From positions 1,364,001-1,428,000 of the forward strand of contig NZ_JBHEBG010000001.1 of assembly GCF_046557915.1 (NCBI RefSeq): a stretch of 64,000 bases of DNA, in the 5' to 3' direction. Positions 43,442 through 51,869 of this stretch are shown here, in pieces; positions within the stretch are counted from its first letter, which is position 1; each line of letters opens with the position of its first letter. The notes beneath the pieces were generated by a model, which was given only the letters and a program-made list of their open reading frames with translations, was not told the DNA's origin and did no database searches. Source of the DNA: JBHEBG01 sp046557915 (GTDB lineage: Bacteria; Bacteroidota; Bacteroidia; Flavobacteriales; Flavobacteriaceae). A program made the translations under genes and the position numbers.

Positions 43442-44686
43442 TTAAATCTCGGGAATACTCCGTAAAAGCGAGATTTTTGGCATTAGTATTAAGAATAACA
43501 AAAATGAAACTCCATACATAAGCCCAGAATATACCCACATGGGGTCATACGAATAATTCGCTATGATTTTACCCATTAATGGATTTACCAATACAGCGGA
43601 CAATGCCCCGGCAGTGCCTGAAAAGCCCACTACGGTTGAAGTTATGTTCTTTCCAAAAGTGTCGCTAATAGCAGTTATATAGTTAGTGATCCAAAGACCA
43701 TGGGCAAAGAATACAACCACCATGATGCCAATAACCCACTCCTCTGAAGGAACATATTTAACAAATAACGCAGGTAAAGTCAAAAATGCGGCGATGCCCA
43801 TTACCAGTTTTCTAGCCCAATTTAGGCTCCCTGTTCTTTTTAAAATCCTGTCCGAAAAATAACCTCCCAGTATATTTGAAAAACCCAATGCCAAAAATGG
43901 GATCCAAAATAGTTCACCAATTTTTACGATATCTACGCCCCTCGCATCGCTCAGGTATTTTGGTATCCAAAACATATAAAAGTAAAAAATGGGGTCTAAA
44001 AGAAAACGAACAAGGACAAACACCCACACTTCCTTAATTTTCAAAACTTTCATCAGTCCTTTCCCTGTTTCACTCCAAGTTTTTCTTTGAACATGGCGCT
44101 GAGGACTCTTTGTTATTCTTTGTTTCTTGGAAAGCAAAAGCCAAACAATAACCCATAAGATTCCAAAAATGCCCGTAATCAAGAATACACCACGCCAACC
44201 AGTTATCCCCATTAAATAAACACATAGCGGGGGCGCCACCACGGCCCCCAGGGCAGAACCACCAATGGCAATACCATTGGCCAATGCCTGCTTTTTCTTT
44301 GGTACCCATTCCACCACTGCCCTAATTGCCCCAGGAAATGCCCCTCCTTCTCCTAGTCCTAGAAAAAATCGAAAAACTCCAAAGTAAAATACACTATTGG
44401 CAATACTGTGCAAAGAAGTGGCCAAGGACCAAATACCTACCGAAAAAGCCAGCCCCCATCTACTGCCAAAACGATCTATTAAAATACCCCCCACCGTGAA
44501 CATAATAGCATAACTGATCAAAAATCCCGTATTTATAAAACCATAGTCCGTATCTGAAATGGGGAAATCTTCCTTAATTTTAATGATTGAAACAGATAGT
44601 ATTTGGCGGTCCAAGAAACTTAATGCAGTTGCCAAGAACACCATAAAAACAATAATCCATGGAAGATATCTGTGATACTTTTTCAT
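43442..44686 (-). CDS. MFS transporter, anion:cation symporter (hexuronate/sugar acid) type
   Basis: The protein has 414 residues and 12 transmembrane segments. The ACS-family signature 'ALSFLDRQILSVSII' in TM1, 'GFLISYAIMFTVGGILIDRFGSRW' in the TM2-TM3 loop, and 'FFLGLGEGGAFPGAIRAVVEWVP' in TM4-TM5 match ExuT/GudP-like transporters. It should import a sugar acid or a related sugar across the inner membrane. An operator-like palindrome abuts the ATG. Gene order: 68 bp before the isomerase gene, suggesting that the transported compound feeds that enzyme. It is divergent from a GntR regulator. Confidence 0.9.
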   Translation of the reverse strand: MKKYHRYLPWIIVFMVFLATALSFLDRQILSVSIIKIKEDFPISDTDYGFINTGFLISYAIMFTVGGILIDRFGSRWGLAFSVGIWSLATSLHSIANSVFYFGVFRFFLGLGEGGAFPGAIRAVVEWVPKKKQALANGIAIGGSALGAVVAPPLCVYLMGITGWRGVFLITGIFGILWVIVWLLLSKKQRITKSPQRHVQRKTWSETGKGLMKVLKIKEVWVFVLVRFLLDPIFYFYMFWIPKYLSDARGVDIVKIGELFWIPFLALGFSNILGGYFSDRILKRTGSLNWARKLVMGIAAFLTLPALFVKYVPSEEWVIGIMVVVFFAHGLWITNYITAISDTFGKNITSTVVGFSGTAGALSAVLVNPLMGKIIANYSYDPMWVYSGLMYGVSFLLFLILMPKISLLRSIPEI

Positions 44687-44700
44687 CTTAACGCACTAAG
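44687..44700 (-). promoter_or_regulatory. Operator-like palindrome CTTAACGCACTAAG, copy 2
   Basis: The same 14-mer as at 43409-43422 lies directly next to the MFS start codon, in the divergent space with the GntR gene. A related half, TTAGTGTTAA (44756-44765), lies 19 bp before the GntR start and may serve autoregulation. Confidence 0.65.
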
Positions 44701-44783
44701 TTAATTTAAAACAAATATAACTTAATTTTGTCAACATGCAAATTTATGCGCTATATTAGTGTTAAAGTCGCAATTTCATAATT

Positions 44784-45557
44784 ATGAAGAGGGATATTCC
44801 AAAATATAAAGTAATTAGTGAAGAAATAATTCAGAAAATAGAATCGGGTGAATTTCAACCAGGTGATAAAGTCCCGTCTGAAAATGAATTGATTGAAATG
44901 TACTGCGTTAGCAACACTACCGCAAGGAAGAGCCTTTTGGAGGTTGAGTTACAAGGTTGGGCTAAGAGAATAAAAGGAAAGGGTACGTTTGTTTTAAACC
45001 GTTCTGAGGATAGACATTTAACTCGAGTTCTTGGACCTTTCCATGCTGTTAAAGAAAGCTTCAATGACAATTTGATAAGGGAGGGGTTTACACCAAAAAA
45101 TATTGTTTTGGAAAAAACCATTTTAGAGGATGGAATCTCATCAAACATTAACAATCATCATTATATTATAAAAGGTCCGGTATTAAAAATACACCGACTT
45201 AGATATGCTGACGAAGTTTTATTAAAAGATGAAACAAGATATATTTCACTTACACTTTGTCCGAAAATCAACATGTATGATTTGGATAATCGCTCCCTAA
45301 TTTCAATGTATGAAAATATATACAATATAAAACTAAAAAACGTGGAGAGGACATTGGGTAATACCATTCTTACATCTTTTGATCCCAAAAATTATTTTGA
45401 GAATGAAATTCCAATGGCTGTGTTTGTTTTAGATGGCGCTATCTTTAGTGATGATGGCGAAATCGTAGAAATGGAGCAATCGTATTATAGGGGTGATAAA
45501 TATAAATTCAGTATTATAGCGAAGCCGCAATTTTCTGGGGAGAAACACAAAAGTTAG
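44784..45557 (+). CDS. GntR-family regulator of the HutC/UTRA type
   Basis: The protein has 257 residues. The N-terminal winged helix reads 'PKYKVISEEIIQKIESGEF', 'PGDKVPSENELIEMYCVSNTTARKSL' and 'RIKGKGTFV'. The UTRA effector domain (residues about 90-245) has 'LKIHRLRYADEVLLKDETRYIS' and 'VFVLDGAIFSDDGEIVEMEQSYYRGD'. It binds a small sugar or its phosphate. The gene is divergent from the MFS-isomerase operon. The palindromes at 43409-43422 and 44687-44700 and the half-site near its own promoter are probable binding sites. It stands apart from the second GntR gene (45783), which has a different sensor domain. Confidence 0.92.
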   Translation: MKRDIPKYKVISEEIIQKIESGEFQPGDKVPSENELIEMYCVSNTTARKSLLEVELQGWAKRIKGKGTFVLNRSEDRHLTRVLGPFHAVKESFNDNLIREGFTPKNIVLEKTILEDGISSNINNHHYIIKGPVLKIHRLRYADEVLLKDETRYISLTLCPKINMYDLDNRSLISMYENIYNIKLKNVERTLGNTILTSFDPKNYFENEIPMAVFVLDGAIFSDDGEIVEMEQSYYRGDKYKFSIIAKPQFSGEKHKS

Positions 45558-45782
45558 TATTTTACCTCAAATATCAACAAAGTAAAAAGCCCAAAATTGC
45601 ATTCTGCATTTCTACCCAATGGCCCCATTTTAAATTAAGTGCCGTTAAACAATCGAAGCAGTACAAAAAACAGGATAACGGCGCATCCAAAAAGGCGCAG
45701 ATTGCATATAAGTAACCGAAAAGTTTGCTAACGGACCACACGAAAAAAAAGACATCATTTGTTTAGAGATCGGCTAATGGAT

Positions 45783-46829
45783 TTAAATTGAATCTCTATC
45801 GATAAAATTAAACGGGTTTTTAACTTTCCCCTTTTCTTTATCCAAAATCATTCGTGCGGCGGTTTCGCCCATGACCTTGAAATCCGTTGAAATACAGGTA
45901 ATACCCAACAATTCCTTTAATGGCGTATCATTATAGGATATCACGCCAATATCCTTTCCTAACTTAAATTCTTTGTCTCGTATTTGATTGACAAGATTCA
46001 CTAAATCAGACTCTCCAATGGTTATAAAAAGATCGCCTTTTTTTAGAACCATATCATCATAAATCTCGGCCAAAATTTCAAAATCAAGCGAGTGGTTTAC
46101 GCAAAACTTCCGAAATCCATGCAAGATTCTTTTTGGATACGGATAAACAGAATTTTCAGGATATGTCAGTATCAACTTCTCGTATTTTGAAATCTTTGCA
46201 AGGCCTTCTTGCAAGGCATTATATATATCATTTTCAAAATCTTGATAGATCTCTATTAACACCCCATCCACCTTGGGCATAGGATTATCCATGATAATTA
46301 ATTTTTCCTTAGGTATTCTTTTTACAGCTTTTACAACTTCATCGGTAAAACTGACATGCATAAGTTTGTCCGTCTTAAAATGAGGCATAACAATGTAATA
46401 GTCATATGCTCCTTTATTTTTTTCTAAAAGGTTCAAGAACAAATCTTCATCGCAATGGTAGATATGAAGATCTGTATGTGAATTGCCACCAATACTATTG
46501 ACAAAGGAATTATAAACCCTCATTTTATAAGAACTCAGTTTGTTGATCAAAAAAAGAATATTGACTTTTGAAATCAATTTTGTCCTGGTAATGTAATATC
46601 CCTTTCCTCTAATCGATGTAATTATCTGTCGTTTCTTTAGAATATTGTATGCTTTTTCAACCGTATCCCTAGAAAGTAAAAACTCTTCACTAAACATGTT
46701 TATTGATGGAATTTTATCGCCCATTTCAAGATTTCCTACTGAAATATTATGAATGATTGCGTCTACAATCTGCCTATATTTAGGTATTCTTGAGTTCTCA
46801 TCGATTTTTATATGCTTGAACATTTCCAT
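45783..46829 (-). CDS. GntR-family regulator with periplasmic-binding-protein-like sensor domain
   Basis: The protein has 348 residues. The GntR winged helix is at residues 10-85 ('RIPKYRQIVDAIIHNISVGNLE', 'KIPSINMFSEEFLLSRDTVEKAYNIL', 'SIRGKGYYI'). The rest is a LacI-type periplasmic-binding fold ('SKVNILFLINKLSSYKMRVYNSFV', 'GKDIGVISYNDTPLKELLGITCISTDF' near the end). This chimera of GntR DNA-binding and PBP-like effector domains is common in Bacteroidetes sugar regulators. It is divergent from the rhaEW operon and is the best candidate rhamnose-responsive repressor. Confidence 0.88.
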   Translation of the reverse strand: MEMFKHIKIDENSRIPKYRQIVDAIIHNISVGNLEMGDKIPSINMFSEEFLLSRDTVEKAYNILKKRQIITSIRGKGYYITRTKLISKVNILFLINKLSSYKMRVYNSFVNSIGGNSHTDLHIYHCDEDLFLNLLEKNKGAYDYYIVMPHFKTDKLMHVSFTDEVVKAVKRIPKEKLIIMDNPMPKVDGVLIEIYQDFENDIYNALQEGLAKISKYEKLILTYPENSVYPYPKRILHGFRKFCVNHSLDFEILAEIYDDMVLKKGDLFITIGESDLVNLVNQIRDKEFKLGKDIGVISYNDTPLKELLGITCISTDFKVMGETAARMILDKEKGKVKNPFNFIDRDSI

Positions 46830-46941
46830 GACAACGTATCTTAAAATTCTTCTAAATTACTTGCTAATTAAACAAATAAAAAGAATTAAACGATCACTAT
46901 TCCGAAACTACTTTGATTATTTCTTAATCTTGAATAAAACG

Positions 46942-46984
46942 GTACAGTACAGGACAGAAAGTTTTGTCGCGTAATTTATTTTTG
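46942..46984 (+). promoter_or_regulatory. Candidate operator and -7 box before rhaEW
   Basis: GTACAGTAC (46942-46950), a short palindrome, and a TATTTTTG -7-like box (46977-46984) lie between the divergent GntR-PBP gene and the aldolase gene. The roles are inferred from location. Confidence 0.4.
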
Positions 46985-47007
46985 CCACAAATACGATAAC
47001 CATACTA

Positions 47008-49113
47008 ATGAAAAATAGATCACTACAATTTAAATTTGTGGACTACCTCTGGGATGATACTACCGCAAAAACTATAGAGAATGATGAAGTTGCACTTTTT
47101 CTATATCGATCAAATATTTTAGGTGCCGATCTCCGGATTACGAATTATGGCGGAGGAAATACGAGTTGCAAAACCATTGAAAAAGACCCACTTACCAATC
47201 AAGAAATGGAGGTCATGTGGATTAAAGGTTCAGGGGGAGATATTGGCACTTTAACCAAGGCCGGAATTGCAGGTTTATATACCGAAAGGCTTCGAAACCT
47301 TAAAAATGTTTATGGTGGTCTGGCCGATGAAGATCGTATGGTGGGCCTCTTTAATCATTGTATTTATGATCTGGATAGTAAAGCACCTTCAATAGATACT
47401 CCCTTACACGGATTACTCCCGTTTAAACATATCGATCATTTACACCCGGATGCACTTATCGCGGTAGCGGCTGCGAAGGACAGCAAAAAAGTGACCAAGG
47501 AAATCTGGGGCGATACCATGGGTTGGGTACCTTGGCAAAGACCAGGTTTTGACTTGGGATTGCAATTGGAGAAATGCTTAAATGACAATCCTGGTATTCG
47601 AGGAATAGTTTTAGGCAGCCACGGGCTTTTTACGTGGGGAGATACATCATACGAATGTTATATGAACAGTCTTGAGGTCATAGAAATGGCTTCTGAGTTC
47701 ATAGAAAATAAAATAAAGGAAAATGGTAGCGTATTCGGGGGGCAAAAAATAGAAAGTCTTCCCAAGGAGGAGCGTCTAGAAAAAGCTGCTCAACTTATGC
47801 CCATGCTACGAGGGTTATGTTCTTCGGAAAAAAGAATGATCGGTCATTTTACCGATAGCGATGTGGTACTGGAATATATAAACAGTAACGATTTGGAACG
47901 ATTGGCGCCTATGGGCACATCGTGTCCCGATCACTTTTTAAGAACTAAGATTCAGCCCCTAGTACTTCAATTGGATACCAGGGAAGACCTTACAGATACA
48001 GAAGCAATCCTTAACAAATTGAAGCCCGCCTTCGAGGAATACAGAAAAGAGTATCAAGCATACTATGACCAGCATAAACGCGCAAATAGCCCCGCTGTAA
48101 GAGATGCCAATCCTGTAATTATTATTTATCCAGGTGTGGGCATGTTCAGTTTTGCAAAAAATAAGCAGACCACCCGTGTGGCCAATGAATTTTACGTCAA
48201 CGCTATTAATGTTATGCGAGGTGCAGAGGCTATTACCGAATATACTTCACTACCAAGACAAGAGGCGTTCGATATCGAATACTGGTTGTTGGAAGAAGCA
48301 AAATTACAGCGCATGCCAAAGGAAAAACCCTTGTCTAGAAAAATAGCATTAGTTACAGGGGCAGGCGGAGGTATCGGTAAGGCTATTGCCGATAAATTGG
48401 CCGAGGAAGGCGCCAATGTCATATTGACCGATATTGCCGAAGATAGGCTCAAGGAAGGTTTGGAAACCTATACGAGAGATATGGCGAGTTATGCTATATG
48501 CGATGTAACAAAAAGTGGTTCCATTGCCGAAGCCTACAAAAAAGCCTGTTTAGAATTCGGTGGCGTCGATATCGTAGTGCACAGCGCCGGTTTGGCGATT
48601 TCAAAACCACTTGAAGAGACCACTGAAGAGGACTGGGATCTTCTCCAAAACGTATTGGTAAAAGGGCAATTTGAGCTTGCAAAACTGGCGGTCAGCATCA
48701 TGCGTAAGCAAGGTTTGGGTGGCGACTTTATTAGTATTGCAAGTAAGAACGGATTGGTCTCAGGCCCCAATAACGTGGGGTATGGAACCTCTAAGGCCGC
48801 CCAGCAGCACATGGCCCGCTTATTGGCCGCAGAGTTAGGTGGTGATAAAATACGTGTGAATATTGTAAACCCTGATGGTGTCATTGTTGGAAGTAAAATT
48901 TGGGAAGGCGATTGGGCCGAAGGTCGTGCCAAAGCTTATGGAATTGAAGTTGATGAGCTTCCGGCATTTTATGCAAAACGTAATCTCTTGAATGAAATTA
49001 TTTATCCTGAAGATATTGCCAATGGGGTCTTTGCCTGTGTGGGCATTTTAGATAAGACTACAGGAAATATCATCAATGTTGATGGTGGAATGCCCAACGC
49101 TTTTGTAAGGTAG
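47008..49113 (+). CDS. rhaEW: Bifunctional rhamnulose-1-phosphate aldolase / lactaldehyde dehydrogenase
   Basis: The protein has 701 residues. Residues 1-420 are a class II aldolase domain ('RSNILGADLRITNYGGGNTSCK', 'HGLLPFKHIDHLHPDAL', 'GIRGIVLGSHGLFTWGD'), with metal His residues in 'HIDHLHP' and 'GSHG'. Residues 440-700 are a short-chain dehydrogenase with 'IALVTGAGGGIGKAIADKL', 'NGLVSGPNNVGYGTSKAA' (YxxxK) and 'IINVDGG'. The fusion cleaves rhamnulose-1-phosphate to DHAP and lactaldehyde and oxidises lactaldehyde to lactate, as known for RhaEW. It is the first gene of a five-gene rhamnose operon and is divergent from the GntR-PBP regulator. Confidence 0.93.
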   Translation: MKNRSLQFKFVDYLWDDTTAKTIENDEVALFLYRSNILGADLRITNYGGGNTSCKTIEKDPLTNQEMEVMWIKGSGGDIGTLTKAGIAGLYTERLRNLKNVYGGLADEDRMVGLFNHCIYDLDSKAPSIDTPLHGLLPFKHIDHLHPDALIAVAAAKDSKKVTKEIWGDTMGWVPWQRPGFDLGLQLEKCLNDNPGIRGIVLGSHGLFTWGDTSYECYMNSLEVIEMASEFIENKIKENGSVFGGQKIESLPKEERLEKAAQLMPMLRGLCSSEKRMIGHFTDSDVVLEYINSNDLERLAPMGTSCPDHFLRTKIQPLVLQLDTREDLTDTEAILNKLKPAFEEYRKEYQAYYDQHKRANSPAVRDANPVIIIYPGVGMFSFAKNKQTTRVANEFYVNAINVMRGAEAITEYTSLPRQEAFDIEYWLLEEAKLQRMPKEKPLSRKIALVTGAGGGIGKAIADKLAEEGANVILTDIAEDRLKEGLETYTRDMASYAICDVTKSGSIAEAYKKACLEFGGVDIVVHSAGLAISKPLEETTEEDWDLLQNVLVKGQFELAKLAVSIMRKQGLGGDFISIASKNGLVSGPNNVGYGTSKAAQQHMARLLAAELGGDKIRVNIVNPDGVIVGSKIWEGDWAEGRAKAYGIEVDELPAFYAKRNLLNEIIYPEDIANGVFACVGILDKTTGNIINVDGGMPNAFVR

Positions 49114-49134
49114 GTTGTTTGAGTTAGTTTTTTT

Positions 49135-49166
49135 AACTTCCATGAGCTTCTTTGTTCATGGAAGTT
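49135..49166 (+). other. Perfect 11-bp stem-loop between rhaEW and rhaI
   Basis: AACTTCCATGA / TCATGGAAGTT (10-nt loop) is found in the 81-bp gap. A T-run precedes it but only a weak one follows, so on the plus strand it is more likely a processing or attenuation hairpin than a full terminator. Confidence 0.55.
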
Positions 49167-49194
49167 TAGTTTACCATAAATAAATAGAACCTAT

Positions 49195-50475
49195 ATGAGA
49201 TTAAACAAAAATCAGCTTGACAATATAAATAAAAAGGACATTTCGGAGCATAATAGGTGTTTCGATTTTTTAGCAAATACTATTTCACAAAATGGTCAAA
49301 ACGTTAATACCCTTATTAAAAAACTTCAGGACTTTCAGGTAGCGATACCCAGTTGGGCCTTAGGTGCTGGAGGTACTCGATTTGGGCGTTTTAAATTTCA
49401 AGGTGAACCTTCAAATCTGGAGCAAAAAATAGAAGATATTGGAATATTGCATACCCTTACTCAAACCGCTGGTGCAATATCATTACACATACCTTGGGAT
49501 GTTCCAAAAGACTATAACGCCATCAAAGATCTAGCAAACTCTTATGATATCGTCTTCGATGCGGTAAACTCCAACACTTTTCAAGACCAAAAAAAAGGCA
49601 AAGAGAGCTATAAGTTTGGTTCGTTGAGCAATACCAGCAAGGTTATTCGTGAGCAGGCCGTAGAACATAATATTGAAGTAATAAAAATCGGAGATAAACT
49701 AGGTTCTAAAAGTTTAACCGTTTGGCTAGCGGATGGAGCGAATTTTCCGGGGCAGAGTAATTTTCAGACTGCGTTGCAACATACACAGGATAGTTTGAAG
49801 GATATTTATAAAACACTTCCCGAAGATTGGAAACTGTTTATCGAGTACAAACCTTACGAACCCAATTTTTACAGCACAGTCATACAAGATTGGGGTACTT
49901 CCTTTATGCTTGCCAATGAATGTGGAGCGAAAGCCTATTCTTTGGTTGACCTAGGGCACCATCTACCAAACACCAACATCGAACAAATTGTTTCGATCCT
50001 AATGTTAAAAGGAAAATTGGGTGGTTTTCATTTCAATGATAGTAAGTATGGTGATGACGATTTAACAGTTGGGAGTGTAAAGCCTTATGCCTTGTTTCTT
50101 ATTTTCAACGCCTTGGTCTATGGAATGGAAAACAATCCACAGAACCCTTACCCTGCATGGATGATTGATGCCAGTCATAATATCAAAGACCCCTTGGAGG
50201 ACTTAATACAATCTCTGGAAGCAATACAAGAGGCCTATGCGAAAGCACTGTTGGTTGACCAAAAATTATTGACTGAGGCACAACAAAATCATGATGTCGT
50301 AAAATGTCAAGAGATTATTCAAGATGCCTATCGCACGGATGTTAGGCCACTTCTCGAAAAAGCAAGATTAAATCGAGGTGGAGCGGTAAACCCCATTAAA
50401 ACATATCGCTCTTTAAAAATTAGAGAAAATTTAATTAAGGAAAGAGGGGCAGATTCGGTAGCATCCGGACTATAA
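49195..50475 (+). CDS. rhaI: L-rhamnose isomerase (RhaI type)
   Basis: The protein has 426 residues and is a sugar-isomerase TIM barrel: 'PSWALGAGGTRFGRFKFQG' (family start), 'TAGAISLHIPWDVP', 'FIEYKPYEPNFYST' and 'SLVDLGHHLPNTNIEQIV' with metal His/Asp, and 'GGFHFNDSKYGDDDLTVG' for the second metal. It converts L-rhamnose to L-rhamnulose with Mn2+/Zn2+. This is the RhaI family common in Bacteroidetes and Pseudomonas, distinct from the RhaA of E. coli. Gene order: 81 bp after rhaEW, and 10 bp before the kinase gene. Confidence 0.93.
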   Translation: MRLNKNQLDNINKKDISEHNRCFDFLANTISQNGQNVNTLIKKLQDFQVAIPSWALGAGGTRFGRFKFQGEPSNLEQKIEDIGILHTLTQTAGAISLHIPWDVPKDYNAIKDLANSYDIVFDAVNSNTFQDQKKGKESYKFGSLSNTSKVIREQAVEHNIEVIKIGDKLGSKSLTVWLADGANFPGQSNFQTALQHTQDSLKDIYKTLPEDWKLFIEYKPYEPNFYSTVIQDWGTSFMLANECGAKAYSLVDLGHHLPNTNIEQIVSILMLKGKLGGFHFNDSKYGDDDLTVGSVKPYALFLIFNALVYGMENNPQNPYPAWMIDASHNIKDPLEDLIQSLEAIQEAYAKALLVDQKLLTEAQQNHDVVKCQEIIQDAYRTDVRPLLEKARLNRGGAVNPIKTYRSLKIRENLIKERGADSVASGL

Positions 50476-50485
50476 TTGCATAGCA

Positions 50486-51856
50486 ATGAAAACCAAGGTA
50501 ATCGCTGTATTTGATATTGGCAGGACGAACAAAAAATTTTTCCTTTTTGATTCGAACTTTCAAGAGGTGTATCGCGAATATATTCGTTTTGATGAAATTA
50601 CAGATGAGGACGGGTATCCTACCGAAAACCTGGAAGCCCTGGAAAACTGGGTAAAGGAAGTTTTTGACAAAATGTTTAATTCCCCGGAATATGAGATAGT
50701 GTCTTTGAATTTTTCGTGCTACGGGGCAAGTTTGGTTCATATTGACGAAAATGGGAAAGTACTTACGCCTCTTTACAATTACATGAAGCCTTTAAAAGAT
50801 GAGGTTTATGATACCTTCTATGATATATACGGACCTGAGAATGAACTTTCTAGAACAACAGGATCCCCCAAATTGGGCATGCTAAATACTGGCATGCATC
50901 TGTACTGGCTCAAATATGGCAGGCCAAATGTATTTAAAAAAATAAAGTATTCACTGCACCTTCCGCAATATCTCAGTTATCTATTCACTGGAATTCCGGT
51001 AAGTGAATTCACAAGCATTGGTTGCCACACTATCCTTTGGGATTATGGGAAAAAAGACTATCATGCATGGGTGTATCGAGAGGAAATTCATGAAAAATTG
51101 CCCCCTATTGCTTCTTCCAGAGAAACAATTCCCATAAATTATAAGGGTAAAATCATTAAAATCGGTTCCGGCATTCATGACAGTTCCTCTGCGTTATTCC
51201 CTTATATCCGAAGTATTACTAAACCATTTTTATTGGTCTCTACGGGTACTTGGAGTATCTCTATCAACCCTTTCAACAAAGAAATGCTTTCATTGAAGGA
51301 TATGGAGAATGGCTCTCTTTTCAATATGCGAATAGATGGAAGCCCGGTAAGAGTTTCTACATTGTTTCTTGGAAACGAATATAAGCTTCAAGTAAAGGCT
51401 CTGTCCAAACACTTTAATGTTGGTAATGACTACCACAAAACGGTAAAATTTGATCAGGGTACCTTTTTTGAAATCAACAAAGCTTTCGTGCACATGTTCA
51501 AATGGTCAAGTATTGCTTCCGAAGATATGCCCGAAGAGACCACAATACCGTATGATAAATTCGAACATGCGTATCATCAGTTGCTATTGGAATTGGTTCT
51601 ATTGCAAGAGAAAAGGATAAGGTCTGCCATTGGTAATACAAAAATCGAGCGGCTTTATGTTGATGGAGGGTTTAGTGATAATGAGGTCTATATTCAATTA
51701 CTCTCTCAACACTTAAAGAACATGAAACTCAGTACCACAGATTCTTCATTAGGGTCGGCTTTGGGTGCCGCAATTGTCATTTCAGATGTTGCTTTAACAC
51801 CCAAATTCTTAAAGAAAAACTACGCTTTAAAAAAACATAAATCTTTAATTCTTTAG
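50486..51856 (+). CDS. rhaB: FGGY-family kinase, rhamnulokinase-like
   Basis: The protein has 456 residues. FGGY kinase signatures: N-terminal ATP motif 'IAVFDIGRTNKKFFLFD', 'GSPKLGMLNTGMHLYW', 'SIGCHTILWDYGKKDYHAW', 'LVSTGTWSISINPF' and the C-terminal 'LYVDGGFSDNEVYIQLLS'. Within a rhamnose operon it should phosphorylate L-rhamnulose at C1. It is somewhat unlike E. coli RhaB in length and sequence, so the symbol follows from operon context and family. It lies 10 bp after rhaI and 13 bp before the lactate dehydrogenase gene. Confidence 0.85.
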   Translation: MKTKVIAVFDIGRTNKKFFLFDSNFQEVYREYIRFDEITDEDGYPTENLEALENWVKEVFDKMFNSPEYEIVSLNFSCYGASLVHIDENGKVLTPLYNYMKPLKDEVYDTFYDIYGPENELSRTTGSPKLGMLNTGMHLYWLKYGRPNVFKKIKYSLHLPQYLSYLFTGIPVSEFTSIGCHTILWDYGKKDYHAWVYREEIHEKLPPIASSRETIPINYKGKIIKIGSGIHDSSSALFPYIRSITKPFLLVSTGTWSISINPFNKEMLSLKDMENGSLFNMRIDGSPVRVSTLFLGNEYKLQVKALSKHFNVGNDYHKTVKFDQGTFFEINKAFVHMFKWSSIASEDMPEETTIPYDKFEHAYHQLLLELVLLQEKRIRSAIGNTKIERLYVDGGFSDNEVYIQLLSQHLKNMKLSTTDSSLGSALGAAIVISDVALTPKFLKKNYALKKHKSLIL

Positions 51857-51869
51857 TACACTCTTTTAC

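Noticed and set aside
24545..44686. Ulvan utilisation locus
   Set aside because: Ulvan lyase and GH105 genes are absent; only rhamnosidases, sulfatase and esterase are present.
49135..49166. Transcription terminator ending the rhaEW unit
   Set aside because: The T-run lies before the stem on the plus strand, and the genes on both sides belong to one pathway.
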